This document shows, one piece after another, positions 1 through 5,184 of a DNA stretch of 5,184 nt (position 1 is the first letter of the stretch; each line of letters starts with the position of its first letter). A program made the translations under genes and the position numbers. Origin of the DNA: an archaeon. Lineage in GTDB: Archaea; Asgardarchaeota; Hermodarchaeia; Hermodarchaeales; Hermodarchaeaceae. The notes beneath the pieces were generated by a model, which saw nothing but the letters and a program-made list of their open reading frames with translations, was not told where the DNA came from and searched no databases. The stretch covers positions 1 through 5,184 of the forward strand of contig JABXGU010000809.1 in the NCBI GenBank assembly GCA_016550415.1, written 5' to 3'.

Positions 1-166
1 CTGCGATAATCATGAACATCGGAAACCAGTTGACATACTTAATCACATAATAGTGAGTGTCATACAGTCCAAAATCCTTGCTGAACATATCAAACAACTG
101 AAACACGATCATCCAAAGAACAGCGATTCCTCTAACCATATCAACGTACTTGAGCCTTTCAATCAA
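1..166 (-). CDS. Membrane acyltransferase-like protein, N-terminal part (runs off left edge)
   Basis: The reading frame opens after a TAG and has a TTG start whose first three bases lie inside the end of the upstream lectin-like gene (TTGA overlap). Fifty-five codons are visible before the window ends. The N-terminus reads RLKYVDMVRGIAVLWMI, followed by VFQLFDMF. The pattern of a charged residue, D, x, x, RG(I/L)A and then a hydrophobic helix is the usual opening of multi-spanning acyltransferases of the HGSNAT/DUF1624, DUF418 (YeiB) and acyltransferase-3 families, which move acyl groups to extracytoplasmic sugars or related acceptors. The His or Asn often found in the first helix is Gln here (residue 23). 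A second hydrophobic stretch begins near residue 46 (WFPMFMIIA). The catalytic parts are outside the window, so subfamily and substrate cannot be decided. An ATG nine codons further in is a less likely start, because the TTG has a well-placed Shine-Dalgarno sequence. Confidence 0.72.
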   Translation of the reverse strand, partial: MIERLKYVDMVRGIAVLWMIVFQLFDMFSKDFGLYDTHYYVIKYVNWFPMFMIIA

Positions 167-843
167 CCGCTGATCTCCCTGAAGCTTCCTTCTCTAAAGA
201 GGCATTTGGGTTCACACAATGGAGGTGAAGGCCCAGTTCCCACTTCGGCAAACAATTGCATAGGTTCTTGAGGAACCGCAGTCATGTGTGTTGCTTTCAA
301 CGTGTCATTAACGTAGAAAGAAACATGGAGAGGAGTCCAATCAATCTTAAAGGTATTCTCCGCTGAGAAGTTAACATCGTTTATAGTCGTGGCCTCTGTT
401 TCCCCCACTTCATTACTTGTGTATAACTGCCATCTCGTAGCAACACCATCGAATCTTATGGCAATAATTCCTTCATCGCACCATCCATGATGGTGCTCAA
501 ATATCCCAAGATAGATATGAGTGTTGCTGACATTATTTTCGCATTTAGCTTTCCATTCATAAATCCCGAAATCAAAAATCTCACCAAAAGCTAGCCATGA
601 GATCCATTGATCCGGTTGGCTGTGTACTCTGATGACAATATGTGGTGGATCATAATAAATCAGGCCTTGACTATTAACTCGAAATGCTAGTGGCAAATAA
701 TGATCCGCAGGGCTAATCCAAGATTCTCTTAGGTTTCCCTCGCCTGTCATGTAGAGACTAGATAGCGCGTAAGTTATCGAGGCTGTCATGATCGTGCTGA
801 CACACACAAGCACTAAGACTGTTTTGGATTCAACTGATCGCAT
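163..843 (-). CDS. Secreted/anchored concanavalin A-like lectin/glucanase-fold protein
   Basis: This 226-residue protein starts at ATG and has one hydrophobic segment at about residues 8-29, a signal peptide or N-terminal anchor; the rest is soluble and extracellular. The body has the texture of a concanavalin A-like jelly roll of the GH16 type: FGEIFDFGIYEWKAK (about 86-100), then YLGIFEHHHGWCDEGIIAIRF (111-131, split here by a His triplet at 117-119), TRWQLYTS (136-143), and NTFKIDWTPLHVSFYVND (163-180), which is the typical 'fkidWtp..v.fyvnd' strand pair. The GH16 catalytic signature ExDxE is not visible; DEGIIAIRF occupies the region where it would be expected. I therefore infer a carbohydrate-binding or structural role rather than hydrolysis. 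Cysteines at 101, 122, 210 and 214 could form disulfides outside the cell, and N-x-S/T sequons occur at N104, N158 and N179. It overlaps the downstream acyltransferase-like gene by four bases. No Shine-Dalgarno precedes the ATG, which fits a leaderless mRNA. Confidence 0.85.
   Translation of the reverse strand: MRSVESKTVLVLVCVSTIMTASITYALSSLYMTGEGNLRESWISPADHYLPLAFRVNSQGLIYYDPPHIVIRVHSQPDQWISWLAFGEIFDFGIYEWKAKCENNVSNTHIYLGIFEHHHGWCDEGIIAIRFDGVATRWQLYTSNEVGETEATTINDVNFSAENTFKIDWTPLHVSFYVNDTLKATHMTAVPQEPMQLFAEVGTGPSPPLCEPKCLFREGSFREISG
175..179 (-). promoter_or_regulatory. Ribosome binding site for the acyltransferase-like gene
   Basis: GGGAG on the minus strand lies eight bases before the TTG at 166, inside the last codons of the upstream gene. 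It supports the TTG start and translational coupling of the two genes. Confidence 0.6.
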
Positions 844-865
844 AATGTTTAGCCGCTTGTCTGTC

Positions 866-880
866 TATTTATGCCTTTTG
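866..880 (-). promoter_or_regulatory. Putative archaeal promoter (BRE/TATA) for the lectin-like operon
   Basis: On the minus strand an A-rich BRE-like AAAAGG is followed directly by the TATA-like CATAAATA. The centre of the TATA element is about 26 bases before the ATG at 843, so transcription would start at or next to the start codon. That matches the absence of a Shine-Dalgarno there. Position and composition are seen; promoter function is inferred. Confidence 0.5.
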
Positions 881-953
881 CGTACCACATAATCCCGTCA
901 ACACGGTTGCGTACATGGCCACTCTCTTTATTTTTTCCGTATACCTAACTATT

Positions 954-967
954 GTGCCGTGGGGCAC
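954..967. repeat. Short inverted repeat in the divergent intergenic region
   Basis: GTGCC and GGCAC form a perfect 5-bp stem around a 4-base loop (GTGG). It sits near the middle of the 241-base gap between the divergent lectin-like and thioredoxin-CcdA genes. It could be an operator half-site pair or a chance hairpin. Apart from this and the minus-strand TATA-like box I see no clear plus-strand promoter in 844-1084; CTAAAAG near 981 and TTTATT near 928 are weak candidates only. Confidence 0.25.
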
Positions 968-1067
968 TCGGCCGTAAACCCTAAAAGCTCTCTTCAAACA
1001 TCAACAGCTAAGGTAATCATCACTTTGTGGGGTCTAGTGTATCTGTGTCATATGTGTGAAGGTGAAA

Positions 1068-1073
1068 AAGGAG
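1068..1073 (+). promoter_or_regulatory. Ribosome binding site for the thioredoxin-CcdA gene
   Basis: AAGGAG lies 11 bases before the TTG at 1085, somewhat further than usual. The frame is closed by a TGA at 1079-1081, so TTG at 1085 is the first possible start; the next in-frame candidate (GTG at codon 9) would cut into the signal peptide. Confidence 0.5.
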
Positions 1074-1084
1074 ACTGCTGAAGT

Positions 1085-2254
1085 TTGAGTAGAAAGTTTG
1101 GTATTTCTGTGTTATTAATTGTTTTGTGTGTGGCTTCTTCGTATTTTGGATCAGCGTGTGTTAAAGCGGATGAGTCTACTGTCTGTATCGTCTACTTTAT
1201 GGGTGATGGTTGCCCAAGTTGTGCTAGGACTAGTCCTTTTGTACTAACTGAGCTTCCAAGAGACTATGGAGAAGATTTTGTCGTTGTAGAATATGAAATT
1301 AATCAGCACCCTGAGAATGCTTTAGTGCTCAGCGAGTATGATGCGATGTACGGGTGTGGTCTAAGCATTCCTCTAGTAATTTTTGGTACAGACGACTTCC
1401 TAAGTGGAGAGTCACCCATTCTAACCAATCTAGAAAGCAAGGTTGATGAGTACATGACAATAGGCGGGAATGAGCTGCCCCTACCTGATGGTTCCAGCAT
1501 AGCTTACGAAGATATGAATATTGAGGATCTACCTGGCTCTCCTAGGATATGGGGTGGCAGTCAGCATGGTCCTTTGGAAGCTCCTACAATATTAGCCGTA
1601 ATGGCTGCAGCAGCAGTTGACGCCATTAATCCCTGCGCCTTTGCTGTATTAGTTATTCTTCTAAGCGGTGTAACTGCTAGTGGCGGTCGAAAAAAGGCTT
1701 TGAAAGCTGGATTGGCTTTCACGACTGCAATCTTCATTTCTTATATTCTTATGGGCTTAGGCATCTTCTCCATTAGCATGTTTCCTGGAATTGCTTATTA
1801 CTTCTATAAGGCTGTTGCAATTTTAGCTTTGATCGTTGGAATCTTGAATATTAAAGACTATTTTTGGGAGAATGCTATTGGAGTTTTGTCTAGCGTTCCC
1901 GAGTCTTGGAAGCCGAGAGTACAGAAGCTGTTGGATGATGTGACTTCTGTCCCTGGCGCATTGGTGTCTGGTCTTGCAGTCAGTTTATTTCTGCTACCTT
2001 GCACTTCGGGTCCTTATGTTGTTGTTTTAGCATTGTTAGCCTTTGAAACGACTAGGATATTAGCGGCAATGCTTCTTTTGCTGTATAACCTAATCTTTGT
2101 GCTGCCTATGATTCTGATAGTTATAGCAGTCTATTTTGGATTAACTACCACTGCAAAGGCTGCACACTGGAGACACAAGAGACTGGGGCTTCTACATTTA
2201 ATTGTAGGAGTAGTCATGTTCTGCATGGGAATATGGATGCTTTTCTTCTACTAG
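1085..2254 (+). CDS. Thioredoxin domain fused to CcdA/DsbD-type transmembrane thiol electron carrier
   Basis: The 389-residue protein has a signal peptide (about 5-28, possible cleavage after VKA), an extracytoplasmic thioredoxin-like domain (about 31-125) and a six-helix CcdA/DsbD-beta domain (about 168-388). The thioredoxin active site is CPSC (C43, C46) after the strand VCIVYFMGDG; a SIP motif near residue 96 supplies the usual cis-proline. The membrane domain shows both redox signatures of the family: DAINPCAF (C184) in helix 1 and LLPCTSGPY (C306) in helix 4, each followed by small-residue-rich helices. In this family electrons pass from cytoplasmic thioredoxin through the two membrane cysteines to an extracytoplasmic thiol acceptor, here presumably the fused thioredoxin domain, for reducing disulfides or maturing cytochrome c. 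The order is thioredoxin first, membrane part second, unlike E. coli DsbD, where the thioredoxin domain is C-terminal. Extra cysteines at 34 and 91 flank the active-site domain. The start is TTG. No cytochrome or haem gene is nearby, so the client protein is unknown. Confidence 0.92.
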   Translation: MSRKFGISVLLIVLCVASSYFGSACVKADESTVCIVYFMGDGCPSCARTSPFVLTELPRDYGEDFVVVEYEINQHPENALVLSEYDAMYGCGLSIPLVIFGTDDFLSGESPILTNLESKVDEYMTIGGNELPLPDGSSIAYEDMNIEDLPGSPRIWGGSQHGPLEAPTILAVMAAAAVDAINPCAFAVLVILLSGVTASGGRKKALKAGLAFTTAIFISYILMGLGIFSISMFPGIAYYFYKAVAILALIVGILNIKDYFWENAIGVLSSVPESWKPRVQKLLDDVTSVPGALVSGLAVSLFLLPCTSGPYVVVLALLAFETTRILAAMLLLLYNLIFVLPMILIVIAVYFGLTTTAKAAHWRHKRLGLLHLIVGVVMFCMGIWMLFFY

Positions 2255-2311
2255 CAGAACTCAAGATCCATTCATGCTTAGAACGACCTGTTCATGTATA
2301 GACGGATGTTG

Positions 2312-2332
2312 ACGTACATTGTTTCTGTACGT
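2312..2332. repeat. Perfect inverted repeat 3' of the thioredoxin-CcdA gene
   Basis: ACGTACA and TGTACGT form a 7-bp stem with a 7-base loop (TTGTTTC), 57 bases after the plus-strand stop. The flanks TTG and CAA could extend the stem across a bulge. The inner ACATTG (2316-2321) can also pair with CAATGT (2335-2340), so two mutually exclusive hairpins are possible. It may mark the 3' end of the transcript or be an RNA processing site; no strong U-tract follows. Confidence 0.4.
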
Positions 2333-2413
2333 TTCAATGTCAAGACCTCCCACAAAGCAATCCACAAATCATTCTGCCATCCTTTAATGCAGTGGCTTCA
2401 GTGTCCAAACCTG

Positions 2414-2434
2414 GCTTCAAGGAACTCTTGAAGC
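2414..2434. repeat. Perfect inverted repeat 3' of the large membrane-protein gene
   Basis: GCTTCAAG and CTTGAAGC form an 8-bp stem with a 5-base loop (GAACT on the plus strand), 23 bases beyond the stop codon of the minus-strand gene. TGGCTTCA also occurs as a direct repeat at 2393-2400 and 2412-2419. Its position suggests a transcript-end hairpin, but there is no T-tract after it on the minus strand. The rest of the convergent gap 2255-2457 shows no coding sequence. Confidence 0.4.
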
Positions 2435-2457
2435 GAGTTGGAAAATGCATGTAATCG

Positions 2458-3999
2458 TCATCCTACGCCGAAAGTCTCTGCAAGATAATAGGCACAGCGA
2501 AAACCGTAGTTTGCGTTCACCAACACCACCAGAAGAATACAGAGCGATTCCAGAATCTTGGCCTCGTAGCCTCCAAGCACACGAAATCGTCTTCTCACAT
2601 AATCAAGTCCAAAAGCCGCAAATACAACGACAGGAAGATCGTACAGAATCCGCCACTGAACTGTGCGATCTCCTAACACCAGAAACACTGACAACGGCAT
2701 AAGCCACAAAGCAAGGTAGCGGTGAACAGTTTTATCTCTCAGGCATACAAAGAAGGCGCCCAGTAGGGCGAGAAAAAGCATAACCGGATTCATATAAAAC
2801 CCGCCCATCGTGGTCTGAAGGACCCAAGTGAGCTCTGACCAGAACTGCCCTAAGAATTCAAATGCTAGTCCGGACTGGGCGACACTCACAACCTCTCTTG
2901 CAACTCCAACCGAACCCAACAACCAGTTCTTCACAAAATCCACTACAACATTCACTGCTACAATCATACCTACGGCTTTGGACTCCCACCACACGTTCTC
3001 TCCACGCCTCCAGAGAACCGCGAGTAGAAGGGTATAGGCCCCCAACACACCAATCAGCAACCCCCACGTATAGGCATGCGTGAACAGAATTACAGCTAAG
3101 GTCAATGCTGTCAGAGAACCCCACCGCCAAGATCGCATCCTCATCGATCTCATCATCAATCCTGAGAACAAGTACACCGCAGTGAGACCTATCCAGTTAG
3201 AAAATAAACCCCCGAGCATTCCAACGGTCACAGGATAAGAGAAGGCGGCGAGAAGGGCGGTAAGAGAGGAAATAGTCCAATCGCCAGTAGCTTCAAGCAT
3301 GAAATAAAACATTGCTAAGATCAAGAATGGACCCAACAGCAACGGCATGAATTTAAGCACGGTCACCGGTGAGAGACCCGTGATTTCATGTACTCCAAAC
3401 ATCAACAGCGCACTTAAAGGGCGATCACTCAACGTGAAAAACGCATATGACACCACGTTTGACCAATCACCTTCGCCCATCTCATTTAGCCATTGCTCAT
3501 ATCTCGCAAGATCTATCCCAACAAGCCTTCCATCTGGATTTACGCTGGGCAAATACGGATAAATGGCAAACAGAGAAGCGAGCCCAATCGAGCAGGCTAA
3601 CGCTAAGGCGGAGAATCTACGTCCAAACATTTCTGGCTTCGCTGGTCGCTCAGAATTGTTTTTTCCTCTGCCGCCAAGTGTTAGAATTCTCCGCCATATT
3701 CTCACTCGAACTCTCACTGGCCCAATGTATCTCCTTAACGGCACGACAATCCAAGAGAAGATCATTACAACGAAGATGAATGGAGCAAGGCCTGCGGGAA
3801 GGTAGAAAAGTTCAGTCTCAAGATGGACAGCCCACCAGCTTGAATCTTCATAAGGCACGGATTGGTAGAACGGCCATGAAATCCACCGAGCCAGAGACAA
3901 GAATTCTATGGCCAGAAGAACAAAAAGTATGCAAGAAAGCAGCCGCAACATGAACTTGCGTACTCTATCCTCCCTGCTCACCAGCCTCACGCTCCACAA
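2458..3999 (-). CDS. Large polytopic membrane protein, possibly GT-C-like glycosyltransferase
   Basis: The protein is up to 513 residues and strongly hydrophobic, with roughly 12 membrane segments (about 18-37, 68-88, 130-150, 195-235, 243-283, 293-328, 343-360, 403-420, 427-443, 453-467, 483-497). A basic cytoplasmic-type loop lies at 89-128. After the third helix comes an extracytoplasmic-looking loop, PSVNPDGRLVGID then LARYEQWLNEM (about 151-174), with D156 and D163. An acidic, aromatic first large loop and a distal GDRTVQWRILYDLP segment (443-456) resemble GT-C lipid-linked sugar transferases and related archaeal membrane proteins. I do not see a decisive family signature, so the function is tentative. 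The start is uncertain. TTG at 3999 gives the longest form and overlaps the upstream gene by 35 bases; GTG at 3981 or ATG at 3951 (residue 17, just before helix 1 and after the upstream stop) are alternatives, and the GGGAGG at the upstream gene's end is too far from the ATG to settle it. It is probably cotranscribed with the four-helix protein. Confidence 0.85.
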   Translation of the reverse strand: MWSVRLVSREDRVRKFMLRLLSCILFVLLAIEFLSLARWISWPFYQSVPYEDSSWWAVHLETELFYLPAGLAPFIFVVMIFSWIVVPLRRYIGPVRVRVRIWRRILTLGGRGKNNSERPAKPEMFGRRFSALALACSIGLASLFAIYPYLPSVNPDGRLVGIDLARYEQWLNEMGEGDWSNVVSYAFFTLSDRPLSALLMFGVHEITGLSPVTVLKFMPLLLGPFLILAMFYFMLEATGDWTISSLTALLAAFSYPVTVGMLGGLFSNWIGLTAVYLFSGLMMRSMRMRSWRWGSLTALTLAVILFTHAYTWGLLIGVLGAYTLLLAVLWRRGENVWWESKAVGMIVAVNVVVDFVKNWLLGSVGVAREVVSVAQSGLAFEFLGQFWSELTWVLQTTMGGFYMNPVMLFLALLGAFFVCLRDKTVHRYLALWLMPLSVFLVLGDRTVQWRILYDLPVVVFAAFGLDYVRRRFRVLGGYEAKILESLCILLVVLVNANYGFRCAYYLAETFGVG

Positions 4000-4474
4000 C
4001 CACCTCCACCTTCAACGCTGCCATCACAACTCCTAAAACCATGAGTACGCCTCCAACCAAGGCAAGATAGGCGCCCCATGAAAGACTAATCTCGGTCAAG
4101 GCGAGCATTGCAACTGCTATGAGAGAGAAAAGGCTTGAGGTCAAGACGGCGCTATAGGATATTACACGCCCAAGCGTGTGCGATGGTAAGAGCCTTTCAA
4201 CGCACCAGTACAGAAATACGCTAGCCCATCCTACCACTATGGCGGCTCCAATCAACTTACTTATGGTTTCAAGCTCCACACGCACCTGCATTATAATCGG
4301 GAAATCGTCGATTGTGAACGGGGCAAGCTCTCCAATGATTATGCTCCCTGGTAGATGCACGTACGCTGATGAGGAGGTTATGATACCCCATGGAAAGAAA
4401 AGCGAGGCCATGTCGAAAAACACTCCCAAAATGATAAGTGTGATTATCCATGTGCGAGAAAAAGTGAACCTCAC
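3965..4474 (-). CDS. Small four-helix membrane protein of unknown function
   Basis: From the GTG at 4474 the product has 169 residues and begins MRFTFSRTW directly before the first helix (about 9-29). A loop of about 40 residues follows, probably extracytoplasmic (FPWGIITSSS, then HLPGSIIIGELAPF). Helices 2-4 lie at about 70-90, 103-123 and 129-151. The tail is short and charged (KVEVVVEREAGEQGG). The last helix pair carries ISLSWGAYLALVGGVLM, a pattern I associate with uncharacterised small archaeal membrane proteins, but I cannot name a family. The frame stays open upstream to an ATG at 4576; I prefer the GTG because the upstream stretch has no clear ribosome site and a TATA-like TTTTAA lies 15 bases before it. 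The gene's end overlaps or abuts the start of the large membrane protein, so the two probably work together, for example as enzyme and accessory subunit. That role is inference. Confidence 0.75.
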   Translation of the reverse strand: MRFTFSRTWIITLIILGVFFDMASLFFPWGIITSSSAYVHLPGSIIIGELAPFTIDDFPIIMQVRVELETISKLIGAAIVVGWASVFLYWCVERLLPSHTLGRVISYSAVLTSSLFSLIAVAMLALTEISLSWGAYLALVGGVLMVLGVVMAALKVEVVVEREAGEQGG

Positions 4475-4488
4475 CTCATTAGCTTGAG

Positions 4489-4494
4489 TTAAAA
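4489..4494 (-). promoter_or_regulatory. Possible TATA-like element for the two-gene membrane operon
   Basis: TTTTAA on the minus strand is centred about 18 bases before the GTG at 4474. This is closer than the usual 25-27 bases to a leaderless start, and no purine-rich BRE precedes it, so the call is weak. Confidence 0.25.
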
Positions 4495-4662
4495 CGCAAA
4501 GTGAAGGAACACTCAAAGGAAAAAGGGAAAGCCCAATCAAGGACCAATCATCACAATACAAATCTACACCATGCACCCTCTTTTAGTACGTTTATGCTTA
4601 ATAAAATGACGCGAAAAGCAAAAGATGAACGTTTCAAAAAAATTGGAAGAACTATCTGGATT

Positions 4663-4743
4663 ACGCATGCATGCAGTGATTTTAGTGGTTGCCACATTCA
4701 GGCAACATTGCATGCATTTTTAGTGGTTTTTGCATGCGTGCGT
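4663..4743. repeat. Cluster of GCATGC and TTTTAGTGGTT repeats
   Basis: Three GCATGC palindromes lie at 4665-4670 (extended to GCATGCATGC), 4710-4715 and 4732-4737. Between them are two copies of TTTTAGTGGTT (4680-4690 and 4718-4728, 38 bases apart). The outermost palindromes are extended as an inverted pair: ACGCATGC at 4663-4670 against GCATGCGT at 4732-4739. The array therefore combines direct and inverted symmetry. It is too short and irregular for a CRISPR. A multi-site protein-binding region or the relic of a small mobile element are possible readings. Confidence 0.6.
4688..4706. repeat. Inverted repeat inside the repeat cluster
   Basis: GTTGCC and GGCAAC form a perfect 6-bp stem around a 7-base loop (ACATTCA). 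It begins within the end of the first TTTTAGTGGTT copy, so that repeat contributes the first three stem bases. Confidence 0.45.
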
Positions 4744-4750
4744 TGAATGG

Positions 4751-4757
4751 AAAAAAA
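4751..4757 (-). terminator. T-tract terminator for the surface-protein gene
   Basis: Read on the minus strand, CCCCTTTTTTTCC lies about 47 bases past the stop codon at 4804-4806, after a pyrimidine-rich stretch (CTTTCCTTCCTTATTT). Archaeal RNA polymerase is known to terminate at such T-runs without needing a hairpin. Confidence 0.5.
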
Positions 4758-4803
4758 GGGGATGCTTAAGCCGCCCAAATAAGGAAGGAAAGACTGTAGT
4801 GAC

Positions 4804-5184
4804 TTAGGTCATGAACTTTACGTCGTCGCTGCCTTTGAAGGGCGTTCCGCCGGCTGTAGGGGTTAGACTGAATGTGACGTTTAATGTGACCGAAATCGGT
4901 GGGGGACCTGCAGATGCTCCTTGCAGGATATCATTGGCGATATGGAGCTTCACGTCAGTCATGGTAAACCAGACCTCTAGAGTGTTGCCTGCGGGTGTAC
5001 CGCACCAGTATGGCGCAATGACGCAGTCCAGCGAAATCGAAGATGGATCAATGTCAGATGCACTGAAGCTTGTTGGGAGAGTGATCGTACATTTCAGAGA
5101 CGGTGGACCACCAGCAGAGGCGATTATCATGGCTGGAGCAAAGTCGATTGTTGCCGAGATCCCCGTATACACTTTCAACCTCAA
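4804..5184 (-). CDS. Archaeal surface/secreted protein, C-terminal domain (runs off right edge)
   Basis: The visible 126 codons run in frame to the window edge, so the true start lies outside; the TTG at the very edge is not evidence of a start. The stretch contains LPTSFSASDIDPSSISLD (about 36-53), a beta-rich middle and GGTPFKGSDDVKFM near the C-terminus (about 112-125). This layout, 'LP.gf...DID.ssi.L' followed by 'vtl.vt..l..Gt.F.GsD.v.v', matches a beta-sandwich module I recall at the C-terminus of large extracellular proteins in archaea. An internal echo, ASAGGPP then CTITL (22-35) versus ASAGPPP then VTLNV (90-103), suggests two similar strand pairs. Cysteines at 32, 54 and 61 may form a disulfide. 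The role is probably surface structure or adhesion rather than catalysis; the missing N-terminus decides. Transcription likely ends at the T-tract about 47 bases downstream. Confidence 0.78.
   Translation of the reverse strand: MRLKVYTGISATIDFAPAMIIASAGGPPSLKCTITLPTSFSASDIDPSSISLDCVIAPYWCGTPAGNTLEVWFTMTDVKLHIANDILQGASAGPPPISVTLNVTFSLTPTAGGTPFKGSDDVKFMT

Larger units (their letters stand above)
4475..4803. other. Non-coding stretch between the membrane operon and the surface-protein gene
   Basis: About 329 bases without a convincing gene. It should hold the promoter of the leftward membrane operon, on its left side, and the 3' end of the surface-protein transcript, on its right. An open frame on the plus strand across 4501-4746 has no recognisable domain, low-complexity His/Lys-rich composition and a tail built by the repeat cluster, so I treat it as chance. 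The notable contents are the repeat cluster at 4663-4743, the hairpin at 4688-4706 and the A7/T7 tract at 4751-4757. Confidence 0.6.

Noticed and set aside
53..271. Plus-strand frame of 72 codons across the lectin-acyltransferase junction
   Set aside because: It lies antisense to both real genes, which show clear family-like sequence and a coupled start.
1052..1081. Nine-codon upstream frame (ATG to TGA) ending four bases before the TTG start of the thioredoxin-CcdA gene
   Set aside because: It has no ribosome site of its own and such short frames are expected by chance; a regulatory leader peptide would need conservation to be claimed.
2445..3805. Several plus-strand open frames opposite the large membrane protein
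   Set aside because: They are Ser/Thr/Pro/Arg-rich shadows of the minus-strand gene, with no domains or start signals.
4475..4576. N-terminal extension of the four-helix protein from the ATG at 4576
   Set aside because: The extra 34 residues have no ribosome site and lie upstream of a TATA-like element; the GTG at 4474 directly precedes a conventional first helix. The longer form cannot be fully excluded.
4663..4743. CRISPR array
   Set aside because: The repeats are only 6-11 bases, with unequal spacing and internal palindromes, and no cas gene is present.
4501..4746. Open frame on the plus strand that could encode an 81-residue peptide (or a shorter one from 4594 or 4606)
   Set aside because: No ribosome site, no recognisable domain, and its C-terminal part is simply the translation of the GCATGC/TTTTAGTGGTT repeats; it also overlaps the promoter region of the leftward operon.

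Overview
The window looks like a chromosomal segment of an uncultured archaeon, plausibly of the Bathyarchaeia/Thermoproteota kind. The reasons are frequent TTG/GTG starts, an A/T-rich TATA-like box placed so that the transcript would begin at or next to the start codon, a T-tract rather than a hairpin at one gene end, and a C-terminal domain of a type I recall from archaeal surface proteins. This placement is inference from style; no taxonomic marker gene is present.

Layout from left to right. (1) A minus-strand pair: a secreted or membrane-anchored concanavalin A-like (GH16-fold-like) protein at 163-843, followed by the first 55 codons of a membrane acyltransferase-like protein that leaves the window at position 1. 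The two genes overlap by four bases at a TTGA junction. (2) A 241-base divergent intergenic region. (3) A plus-strand gene at 1085-2254 for a thioredoxin domain fused to a CcdA/DsbD-type six-helix thiol electron carrier. (4) A 203-base convergent gap with two perfect inverted repeats, one behind each gene. (5) A minus-strand pair: a small four-helix membrane protein (3965-4474) overlapping or abutting a large polytopic membrane protein (2458-3999) that may have a GT-C-like fold. (6) A 329-base non-coding stretch with an unusual cluster of GCATGC and TTTTAGTGGTT repeats, plus a T-tract terminator. (7) The C-terminal 126 codons of a surface protein on the minus strand, cut by the right edge.

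All recognisable products are predicted to act in or outside the membrane: disulfide/thiol chemistry, carbohydrate recognition, acyl transfer, possible lipid-linked sugar transfer, and a surface protein. A cell-envelope theme is therefore reasonable, but nothing in the sequence ties the separate transcription units into one system. I found no RNA genes, CRISPR array, insertion sequence or clear novel defence-like system. The least explained items are the 4663-4743 repeat cluster, the lectin-acyltransferase pair and the two-gene membrane cassette.
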